Positions 18,428 to 25,869 of a stretch of 63,425 bases of DNA are shown here, piece by piece. Within the stretch, counting starts at the first letter, position 1. Each line of letters opens with the position of its first letter. Under the pieces are notes generated by a model. That model made no database searches. It had not been told where the DNA came from and saw only the letters and a program-made list of their open reading frames with translations. The stretch comes from CAJXOW01 sp964421495 (GTDB lineage: Bacteria; Bacteroidota; Rhodothermia; Balneolales; Balneolaceae). Location: assembly GCA_964421495.1 (NCBI GenBank), contig CAYQXO010000001.1:1-63425 (forward strand), in the 5' to 3' direction. A program made the translations under genes and the position numbers.

Positions 18428-19702
18428 TCACCAATATTTATGAGTTCTGTAAACGGTATATGCGCCTGAGAGCCCCGTGGCGACAAACCGTGCCAGTATG
18501 ATTCCCATGAGCCCGATGTAGGGAAGTAAGATCAACAGTAAAATAAATAAAATGAACGTTTTAATCGCCTCGGCAATCGTTTTTTCGTTTTCTTTTCGCA
18601 CCGAATAAAACAGTAACAGGAAAGGGGTGAGGTAAACTTCCAGAATGACGATGGCCGCCAGCCATTGGAAAAGGTTGGCTGATGTTGCATAGGACGTTCC
18701 GTAAACGAGGGGAATGAGCGGATCAGCAGCGAGGATAACCCCCAATATGAGGAGGCTGATCCAGGTAGAGCGCCCCAGGCTCTTTCGAATGAATTGACGG
18801 CGCCGCTCCCTGGAATCTAGGTTGGAGGTCTTGGGAAGCACGACGGTATATAAGTTATGATTCACCGTACTCAAACGTCGGGACAGGTTGAAGGACAGAG
18901 CGTAGATTCCCACCTGCCAGCTCGATAACCAGAAGGGAATAATCAGGAGGTCCATGCGAATGCCCAATTTCTCGATGATATTGGCCAGCCAGATCCAAAC
19001 TCCCGAACGAGTCAGGCGTTTCCACCCCCGTTTTAATTCGACCGTTGACGGCAGTTCAATCGACCACCGGGGATGAATCCACAGGTACCCGATTACCACA
19101 ATCACCATTTCTTTGACGATCAAAAGAAAGAAGATCGCACTGGTCAGGTTTAGTTGACGGCTAATAGCTAGAATTCCGGTCAACCCGCACGTTACGGCCG
19201 CCCCCGTGATAGTCAGAAGAGAGTAACGGTTAAAATCGGCGTCTACTTGCAGGAAAGTCTTCATGCCGTCGTTTACGGCATTTGCCACAACGGCTATGGC
19301 GGCTAGCTGGATAAAAATGAGGGGTAGCCCGATGGATCCGACGATCGGTATAATAAAATAAGCCGAGAGTCCAATAAGGGCAGCCAATAGTGCGGAGTAT
19401 AAAACCCGAAGCCAGAAATACACACGTCCGAGAGACACCGCCTGTTCCAGGCTTTTCTTCCATTGATCGGGAATGTGATAGGAGGCGGAGGCCGTCAGTC
19501 CGAGGTCGGATATTGCACCGCCAACGGCTATAAAGCTGATGATTACATTGAAATAGCCGTAGTGGTCCACTTTCAATATACGAGCCAACAATAGTCCCGT
19601 GACGAAACTGAATAGTATCTGGACTCCATTACTACCCAGTACTTTTAGCCAGTCCCGGGTGATATCGTCCGGGGAAGAGGTATTTTTGAGTTGAAAGTTC
19701 AA
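18428..19702 (-). CDS. Wzx-type polysaccharide/oligosaccharide flippase
   Basis: A 424-aa integral membrane protein with about 12 hydrophobic helices, of the MOP/polysaccharide transporter family. The first helix motif VQILFSFVTGLLLARIL and LGLTASASYH are typical of lipid-linked oligosaccharide flippases. The start codon is TTG at 19702: a TAA stop lies in frame only two codons upstream and no ATG occurs before the first helix. It heads the two-gene unit with the sulfotransferase and would move a lipid-linked product across the inner membrane. A strong terminator at 19.8 kb separates it from the upstream ybeY group. Confidence 0.87.
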   Translation of the reverse strand: MNFQLKNTSSPDDITRDWLKVLGSNGVQILFSFVTGLLLARILKVDHYGYFNVIISFIAVGGAISDLGLTASASYHIPDQWKKSLEQAVSLGRVYFWLRVLYSALLAALIGLSAYFIIPIVGSIGLPLIFIQLAAIAVVANAVNDGMKTFLQVDADFNRYSLLTITGAAVTCGLTGILAISRQLNLTSAIFFLLIVKEMVIVVIGYLWIHPRWSIELPSTVELKRGWKRLTRSGVWIWLANIIEKLGIRMDLLIIPFWLSSWQVGIYALSFNLSRRLSTVNHNLYTVVLPKTSNLDSRERRRQFIRKSLGRSTWISLLILGVILAADPLIPLVYGTSYATSANLFQWLAAIVILEVYLTPFLLLFYSVRKENEKTIAEAIKTFILFILLLILLPYIGLMGIILARFVATGLSGAYTVYRTHKYW

Positions 19703-19794
19703 GTCGGGTTATAGACGGATTAAAAGAGCATGGAGTAACTGCCAATCAAAATATAAATAGTTTCAAAGGGATCTATAACGGAAATAACCCGAAA

Positions 19795-19829
19795 TAAAAA
19801 GGGAGCGTCCCTCCCAAAGGTCGCTCCCT
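19795..19829 (-). terminator. Rho-independent terminator of the ybeY/TOPRIM unit
   Basis: Read on the minus strand, AGGGAGCG (19829-19822) pairs with CGCTCCCT (19807-19800) and is followed by a T-run (TTTTTA, 19800-19795). The 14-base loop has further partial pairing. It lies downstream of the TOPRIM gene and upstream of the flippase, so it ends the former unit. Confidence 0.8.
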
Positions 19830-19910
19830 CGCTTTGTTATGCGCCAAGCAATTTTATCGTTTGCAAGGTGACAGGGTGCCGGTGAAGAAAAAGGGGCAAT
19901 CCTGAATGAC

Positions 19911-20641
19911 CTACTCGCCCAATATCTCGTTCAGCCAGGAGGCAAGTGTATCCGGATCAAAAGAGGAGGAATCGAGTTGTTGACGAATATGGGTAATAAA
20001 CGACTTCAAAGCCCTGTAATTATGGATCTCCGATGCCATCTTTTTCAGTGCAGGACCGGGTAGAATATTTCCCTCGACTCCGCATTTAATCAGGTTGTTT
20101 TTCAACAGGTGATCGGTGCAGACTCCGATGCGGGAGGATCTGATGGATTTCCAGCTCGTCAAACGTTGCATTAGATCTCCCATCGTCATATAGGGAGAGA
20201 GGCTGTATTGATCCTGCCCATGCTTGGTGGATCCTTCCCCTGCATAAAAACGGTATTCCGAGTTGGATTCTCGGTATCGCAAGGCCCGATAAAGTTGGGG
20301 AGTCCGAATTACTTTTAAATGGTATGTATACAGCGTGCGATACAGCGCCGGATCGTAACGATCCAGATGTTTTCACCGGCTGCATCATAATCGGTGGCTA
20401 TAATAATTTGTGCGGCCCAGCGGGCCTGGTCACGTATACGGTTTCGAATGTCTCGTTTGTCGGGGTCGGCTTTCAGGGTTAGCTGGTTGGTGGAGGAATC
20501 GTACCGTGGAATCCAGCAATACCCGTGTGTGGCTATGACGGTTAGATAGGGAATCTCAAAGCGTTTGATAATGCGGGCAATGGTAGGGGATTCAACGATG
20601 AGAAGAGTATTATTATGGATGACGGAAGATGGCCCGGTCAT
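19911..20641 (-). pseudogene. Small TOPRIM protein (topoisomerase I-like), broken by a one-base frameshift
   Basis: The N-terminal half is a TOPRIM domain: LLIVESPTIARIIKRF, VIATHGYC, LKADPDKRD, then IIIATDYDAAGE with the DxDxxGE catalytic acidic cluster. After GE the frame is lost and ends 22 codons later. The next frame continues convincingly as KHLDRYDPALYRTLYTYHL and runs through LKVIRTPQLYRAL to the stop at 19911. Adding one T to the TTTT run at 20370-20373 (an A on the coding strand) restores a continuous 243-aa protein. So the cause is a homopolymer deletion, a sequencing error or a frameshift during expression. A TMGDLMQRL ... GVCTDHLL stretch recalls type IA topoisomerases, but the protein is far shorter than TopA and the active-site tyrosine is not evident. 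Its ATG overlaps the ybeY stop (TAATG). Confidence 0.75.
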
Positions 20642-21087
20642 TACCTCTCATTTAATTTGTCCAGGTAGTAATTTTCCTGTCTTCGCATAGTCGATTGGTC
20701 TTCCTCCGTTTGGTCCCGGTATCCCGCTAAATGCAATAAACCGTGGAGTAAGACCCGATGAAATTCTCGTCCGGGCGTTTCATTATAGTCCTTTGCCTGT
20801 TCACTGATACGGGACCAGCAGCAGTATAACGTCCCCTCAATACGGGAGAATCCTTTATTTTCGTCATATCGAAATGTGATGATATCAGTTACGTAATCAT
20901 GGTCCAGATACTCTCGATTGATCTCGCGTATGCGCGTTTCCGTCACAGCCACGGCTTCCAGCAATTGAAAGGAGCAATCCTCCCCTTCTTCCACAAGTTT
21001 GGCCAACGCTTGAAAAGTGGAGGAGTCGACGGGCAGGGAAGCGCCGGTATCGTTAAATAACTCGATGGACGATGCTGGTAGTTTCAC
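20641..21087 (-). CDS. ybeY: Endoribonuclease YbeY (16S rRNA maturation)
   Basis: A 148-aa zinc-dependent RNase used in 16S rRNA 3' processing and ribosome quality control. The metal-binding signature is HRVLLHGLLHLAGYRDQT near residues 109-124; the third ligand position reads Asp instead of His, as I recall for Bacteroidota-type YbeY. The upstream DYVTDIITFRYDE strand is also family-specific. The start is GTG at 21087. The stop overlaps the start of the TOPRIM gene by one base. Length matches the family. Confidence 0.93.
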   Translation of the reverse strand: MKLPASSIELFNDTGASLPVDSSTFQALAKLVEEGEDCSFQLLEAVAVTETRIREINREYLDHDYVTDIITFRYDENKGFSRIEGTLYCCWSRISEQAKDYNETPGREFHRVLLHGLLHLAGYRDQTEEDQSTMRRQENYYLDKLNER

Positions 21088-21152
21088 AACCGGGAATGGC
21101 AGGATAAATGAAAAGTTAGTGAGAAGAGAGTCTGAAACGTAAATGATCCGCG

Positions 21153-21614
21153 CTATTCCTCGTCATCGAAACTGAAATCATCTTCGTCTAATGATTCGGT
21201 TAGCGACAAAGCAATGCTGCACATCATCAAGTCTTCCGGCAACTGGGTGAAATCACTGTTCAGAATGGCCTCTTTTACGTTCGCGTACATGCTGCAACCG
21301 GCTTCCCGCTCAACGATAAGACCGGTGGTGCGTTCTCCGTATTTGCCGAAAAACGTAACCTGGTTTAAGGTTTCACTTGCAATGAAAGCGGTACAGTTAT
21401 GTAATTGGAGAAAGGTATTCGAGGCGTAAACGGACACCAGGTTCATAGGCTCATCTTCCGCTTCCAGGCCGAGATGTATTTCAAGGGCGAGTTTCCTGTT
21501 TTCTTCGGGATTTTTGACTTCCAGCCGGAATACATCATCTCCCAGGGGCTTCGGAGTCGTATCCAGCACCCGTCCGATCGCTTCAATATTTTCCTTCGTG
21601 AATTTGTGGACCAT
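21153..21614 (-). CDS. Conserved-looking hypothetical protein, acidic tail
   Basis: A 153-aa soluble, acidic protein that I do not recognise. It has no signal peptide or membrane helix. It alternates beta strands and helices (FRLEVKNPEENRKLALEIHL, FLQLHNCTAFIASETLNQVTFFG) and ends in a run of acidic residues (ESLDEDDFSFDDEE). Two cysteines (C73-region and C107-region) are not spaced as a metal site. The start is ATG 21614; a TTG three codons earlier is less likely. It lies 66 bases upstream of ybeY on the same strand and may be in its operon. Confidence 0.7.
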   Translation of the reverse strand: MVHKFTKENIEAIGRVLDTTPKPLGDDVFRLEVKNPEENRKLALEIHLGLEAEDEPMNLVSVYASNTFLQLHNCTAFIASETLNQVTFFGKYGERTTGLIVEREAGCSMYANVKEAILNSDFTQLPEDLMMCSIALSLTESLDEDDFSFDDEE

Positions 21615-21693
21615 ATACGTCAAAAATGACTTTTTAAAGCGCCCATGCGTACGTCAGTATAGTCAATATATTAATCTAAATGTAATATTGCTA

Positions 21694-21863
21694 AAGCCCG
21701 ATGAAAAACCCGGGGAGGTCTCTTCAGCCAGGGAAATTCGGCTGACTGTTGCTTTGCGAGGGCAGGAATCTGAAATAACGTCTTTTTTGAGAATAACCTT
21801 TTTAGTCATTATGCCGAACAACCCAAGTGCTTCAGAGACCTCCCCGGGTTTTTCATCGGGCTT
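21694..21863. repeat. 170-base element with perfect 30-base inverted ends (MITE-like)
   Basis: The left end AAGCCCGATGAAAAACCCGG (continuing to 21723) is matched base for base by the reverse complement of 21834-21863: 30 of 30 positions. The 110 bases between hold a small hairpin (CAGCC ... GGCTG) and no gene. No target duplication is seen at the edges. It lies between DUF2723 and the hypothetical gene. It is either a non-autonomous mobile element or a very strong RNA hairpin at the 3' end of the DUF2723 transcript. Confidence 0.85.
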
Positions 21864-21894
21864 CGCCACTCAAACGGCCGAACCATTATATCTC

Positions 21895-24800
21895 TCAATT
21901 CATGGGCATCTGGTCAACCTGCTTTTTGTTTGCTTCTTCCGTGGTCGGAAATCTCAGGCGATCCATGGTCATTTCATTGACCTGGGCGGCCAGGTCTTTG
22001 GCTTCCTGTTCTTTTTCAGCCATGAAATAGATCCGTTGTATGTAAATTAAACGGCTGGATGCATAGGATACTTGCTGAGCCTGGTTTTTACGAGAGGATT
22101 TAACCTGTTTGAGTCTATTCTCAAGTTTTTGCTGAGTTGAATAATTGGCGTTTTTCTTTGCCTGTTTTATCTGGCTTTGCAGCTGGCTGATTTGGCCCTG
22201 TACCTCATCATATCTGTTCATGCGGTAATCGAGGTCATCTAAAAGTTTCGATTCCGCTCTTTTCGCAAGATCATAGCCCCGGTCAATCGCACCAAGCCTG
22301 CCATAACGGTATGCGTAGCTTACCATGGAACTCATATCTCCCTGAACCGATTTAAAGGGAATTTTATCCTGTCCCCATTTCAACCAGTGCAAGGCGCTGT
22401 CCGGCTGGTTTCGATCTATGTATTCATTAGCCAGTTGTGTAAAGGAAAAACGATAATTGTCAAGCATCCGGCGAATGTTATGATTAAAGTAAACACCCGG
22501 ATTATCCATTTCCCTGAATTTAAACTTTTTCAATCGTTTGGTGTGGATTTCCGGTTTAATATATCCATAACTGGCATCCGGGTGTTCATTAGGTACCACC
22601 CGATAGGCTTGTCCCTCCAGCCTGAAGTAGTTTTGCAGATTCATCTGGCTTTCCCGCGCGACGGTAGTGGCAAAGTAGACGGGACGTAACCAGTTATTGT
22701 TTTTGAGGATATCCAGGATGATGTCATCCTGAATACGGGTGTAGTATAGTTTTTGGCCATTTCGATTCTGACCCAGGTAGTGACCTTCATAATGAAAGCT
22801 GACTTCATCGTCGAGCGAATCCACCGGTGTGCCGAAATCAATACCGTCGGCATAGATGTTGAAGGTTGTATCGGAGGTGACCCCGATGTTCCTGCGATAC
22901 TGGGCCGGATTACCGAATGATTGCTTCAACAATTCTTTATTAACCGGGATGGTATGCGTTTGAGGCTGATAAAAATCATCGGGCGAATTGAAACTGAACT
23001 TGCTGTCCATGTTTTCGATTTCCTCGTCGGGAATCGTAATGGGCAGGGGGGGAGAGTCATTCGACCACTGATTTTTCAACTGTTTAATATACCAGTCGGT
23101 ATTGAGCAGGCTAAGGCAAACCACCCGAACGTCGGTGCGGACCCCTTCTACTTCCTGGGCATACCAGAGAGGGAAGGTGTCGTTGTCTCCATTGGTGAAT
23201 ATAATGGAGTTGGGAGCGGTGGATTGTAGCAGGTTTTCAGCGTAGTCGGCGGCTACGTAGCGGTTACTGCGATCATGATCATCAAAGTTTTGATATCCCA
23301 TGAGAAAGGGGACGCCCAGGAATGTGGCTAATAGCACCCCGTAAGAGGCCAACTGAGCGAGACGCACTTTCCCCATGTAGTGTTTAACAAGTTGGATGAG
23401 TCCGGTGGCCCCCAGCCCGATCCAGATAGAGTAGGCAAAGAACGATCCCACATAGGCATAGTCCCGCTCGCGGGGCTGGTAGGGCGTTTGGTTTAGATAC
23501 AGGATAATCGCCAGGCCCGTCATGAAGAAAAGGACAAATACGGAGAGGGCCCTTTTCCAGTCATTCTGGAAGTGAAATATTAAACCGAAGATACCCAGCA
23601 GGAAGGGCAGGTAGTAATAGCTGTTGTGCGCGGGATTGTCTTCATTGCGACTTTGCGAGAATCCCGCCTGCCAGCCGGCATCCTGCACATCCGATTCACG
23701 TCCAATGAACTGCCAGTTGAAGTATCGGACATACATATGCTTGATCTGATAATCCAGGAAAAACTCCCAGTCGCTGTCATACTCGGCGTATTTTTGCTGA
23801 TGGCGTGGCTGGGAAGAATAGCGGCGGGGGAACCAGACTTCCTCATCCCGGTTGATTCCTTCCTGCGAATTATCGTAGGTGTTCCCACTTAGAAGAGGAG
23901 TATCGCCATATTGCTCTCGCTGCAGGTAGCTTTCAAATGACTCAACCGTCTCCGGATCATTTTCGTCAATCGGGGGATCGGCCATTGAGCGAATGAAAAT
24001 AATGGAATAGGCGCTGTATCCCAGTAAAATTACGGCATAGCTGACGAAAACTATATTGGCGAGTCGATATTGCTTTTTATGGGTGTAATATATGCCCAGA
24101 CCCACCGTAAGAAAAATGAGAAAGAAGTAGGTAACAGGTCCCACCAGACCATAGGTTGCAAAATTTATATTGTCTATTAAACCGGGCAACTTAATTACAG
24201 TAAACGGATATATGGCCAGAAACGTCACAGAAGCTATTCCGGCCATAACCAGGAATGAGGTGATATTGAACTCGTATTTCCTGAAATACACTATAATGGC
24301 TACGAAAAACAGGGCCAGTAAATTGAGCAGGTGAACGCCAAGGGCAATCCCGAAGCAAAAAGCAATGACCACCAGCCAGCGTTCACTGCGCGGCTCGTCG
24401 GCTTCGTCAGCCCACTTTAATGCTAACCACACCACGATAGCCGTGAAAAACATCGAGAGGGCATACATTTCGGTTTCGACCGCATTAAACCAGAAGCTGT
24501 CGGTTACGGCAAACGTAAAAGCACCGATCATGGCACCGCCATAGGTTGAAATCAAGTCGACGCGATCATACTGGTCGGGATGACCTTTCCACTGGGTTAT
24601 CAAGCGGACTATAATCAAATAGAGCAGCATGATGGTCAGGGCGGAGGAAAGCGCACTGATAAAGTTGACACTGACGGCTACCCAGAAGGTCGGCATGAAC
24701 ATGGAAAAAAGCCGGCCCAAAAGAATAAAGAAGGGGTTGCCCGGGGGGTGGGGGACTTCAAGTTTGTATGCGACCGCAATGTACTCGCCTGCGTCCCAGA

Positions 24801-24912
24801 AACTGGTGGTGGGAGCAATGGTTATACAGTATAAAACCAGTGCAGCAATAAATACGAAAAAACCAAGTACACGGTTTCGATTATGATGGGTAGCAAAATA
24901 TTTGGCTAACAT
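21895..24912 (-). CDS. DUF2723 family membrane protein (candidate protein O-mannosyltransferase-like)
   Basis: A 1005-aa polytopic membrane protein. The DUF2723 hallmark lies in the first loop: TTSFWDAGEYIAVAYKLEVP then HPPGNPFFILLGR (about residues 35-68), with the Asp-Glu pair expected at a GT-C active site. About 13 helices follow to residue 560, then a soluble domain (NGDNDTFPLWYAQEVEGVR near residue 590) and a C-terminal coiled-coil (IKQAKKNANYSTQQKLENRL). The eukaryotic relative TMEM260 is a protein O-mannosyltransferase, so glycosylation of exported proteins is a reasonable hypothesis. It is transcribed alone; a 30-base inverted-repeat element follows its 3' end. Confidence 0.88.
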   Translation of the reverse strand: MLAKYFATHHNRNRVLGFFVFIAALVLYCITIAPTTSFWDAGEYIAVAYKLEVPHPPGNPFFILLGRLFSMFMPTFWVAVSVNFISALSSALTIMLLYLIIVRLITQWKGHPDQYDRVDLISTYGGAMIGAFTFAVTDSFWFNAVETEMYALSMFFTAIVVWLALKWADEADEPRSERWLVVIAFCFGIALGVHLLNLLALFFVAIIVYFRKYEFNITSFLVMAGIASVTFLAIYPFTVIKLPGLIDNINFATYGLVGPVTYFFLIFLTVGLGIYYTHKKQYRLANIVFVSYAVILLGYSAYSIIFIRSMADPPIDENDPETVESFESYLQREQYGDTPLLSGNTYDNSQEGINRDEEVWFPRRYSSQPRHQQKYAEYDSDWEFFLDYQIKHMYVRYFNWQFIGRESDVQDAGWQAGFSQSRNEDNPAHNSYYYLPFLLGIFGLIFHFQNDWKRALSVFVLFFMTGLAIILYLNQTPYQPRERDYAYVGSFFAYSIWIGLGATGLIQLVKHYMGKVRLAQLASYGVLLATFLGVPFLMGYQNFDDHDRSNRYVAADYAENLLQSTAPNSIIFTNGDNDTFPLWYAQEVEGVRTDVRVVCLSLLNTDWYIKQLKNQWSNDSPPLPITIPDEEIENMDSKFSFNSPDDFYQPQTHTIPVNKELLKQSFGNPAQYRRNIGVTSDTTFNIYADGIDFGTPVDSLDDEVSFHYEGHYLGQNRNGQKLYYTRIQDDIILDILKNNNWLRPVYFATTVARESQMNLQNYFRLEGQAYRVVPNEHPDASYGYIKPEIHTKRLKKFKFREMDNPGVYFNHNIRRMLDNYRFSFTQLANEYIDRNQPDSALHWLKWGQDKIPFKSVQGDMSSMVSYAYRYGRLGAIDRGYDLAKRAESKLLDDLDYRMNRYDEVQGQISQLQSQIKQAKKNANYSTQQKLENRLKQVKSSRKNQAQQVSYASSRLIYIQRIYFMAEKEQEAKDLAAQVNEMTMDRLRFPTTEEANKKQVDQMPMN

Positions 24913-25098
24913 CGGCTATGGATTTCTGCCCTAAGTTGTGTTTTAATATTTCAAGTATGAAATTCTGCTAAAATACAGATTTCCAATAATAGGTATAGCA
25001 ATGTAGGGAGTCAAAGGCAATTTGTATAAACTAATTCCCCCTTTAACTTAGAATATCGATAGATGGACTAACGTGCGATTAATTACTCTTATTTTTAA

Positions 25099-25665
25099 CT
25101 AATCCACCTCTTGTTCAATTAAATCCATAGCCACAGAATTGACGCAATAGCGGAGGCCGGTCGGTTCGGGTCCATCTTCGAAAACATGACCCAGGTGTGA
25201 TCCGCAGCGGCTGCAAAGTACTTCGGTGCGTGTCATGGACATACTGTTGTCGGTTTTGGTTTCGACGGCCTCCTGGTCAATGGGGGCGTAAAAGGCGGGC
25301 CATCCACTGCCTGAATGGTATTTGGTTTCCGAACTGAACAGCTTTTTTCCGCATGCCGCACATACGTATATTCCCTCTTTTTCCGTTTTATAGTATTCAT
25401 TGATGTAGGGGAGTTCGGTACCCTTGTTTCTCAATATGCGGTATTCCTCCCGCGTCAACTCTTTTCGCCATTCATCCTCGGTTTTCTTTACGTCGTAAGC
25501 CTGATTTTTGTCGGAGTTGCCCATGGTACTGTCTTTGTACGTTTGTTGTTGGAGGTGATTGTCTGTACGTCCTTTCGTAGCGACTACGTTGGAATACAAG
25601 TAAAAACCGACGCCGATCAATACCGTGGCGAGAGCTGTGAACTTTAGAATATTGAAAAGTTTCAT
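25099..25665 (-). CDS. msrB: Peptide-methionine (R)-S-oxide reductase, membrane-anchored
   Basis: A 188-aa MsrB that reduces methionine-R-sulfoxide in proteins. Zinc is held by C102, C105 (CAACG) and C151, C154 (CSRCG). The catalytic cysteine is C174 in LRYCVNSVAM. HSGSGWPAFYAP is the substrate-pocket motif. The N-terminal 28 residues form a hydrophobic helix (FTALATVLIGVGFYLYSNVV), so this form is probably anchored on the outer face of the inner membrane and repairs exported proteins. An internal ATG at residue 48 could give a soluble form. The gene stands alone. Confidence 0.94.
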   Translation of the reverse strand: MKLFNILKFTALATVLIGVGFYLYSNVVATKGRTDNHLQQQTYKDSTMGNSDKNQAYDVKKTEDEWRKELTREEYRILRNKGTELPYINEYYKTEKEGIYVCAACGKKLFSSETKYHSGSGWPAFYAPIDQEAVETKTDNSMSMTRTEVLCSRCGSHLGHVFEDGPEPTGLRYCVNSVAMDLIEQEVD

Positions 25666-25776
25666 ATAAACCTGTGTAGCGGGTTAGCATCCAAGATTTA
25701 TTTCTTTGACTATGTGTAACTGATATAAAACCGGCATAGTATAACAGCGGCAAATTATTATGGTTTTTAAAAGACT

Positions 25777-25869
25777 CTAGTCCGTATTGCGCTCACGCGG
25801 GAATCGCTAACGCTCGGTGCACTTCGCGGGTGACGCTTCGCTCTGAGCTCACCAAGAAATTCGGGCTAG
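25777..25869 (-). repeat. Dispersed intergenic repeat, copy A2
   Basis: Read on the minus strand: CTAGCCCGAATTTCTTGG at one end, TCAGAGCGAAGCGTCACCC, GCGAAGTGCACCGAGCG, TTAGCGATTCCCGCG and then CGGACTAG at the other end. The tricorn-like gene stop codon (25866-25868) is part of the CTAG end. Both ends carry CTAG, in inverted orientation. It fills about half of the 200-base gap before msrB. Confidence 0.8.

Noticed and set aside
21514..22050. 178-codon frame across the inverted-repeat element
   Set aside because: It overlaps two minus-strand genes and contains both ends of the palindrome; no protein-like features.
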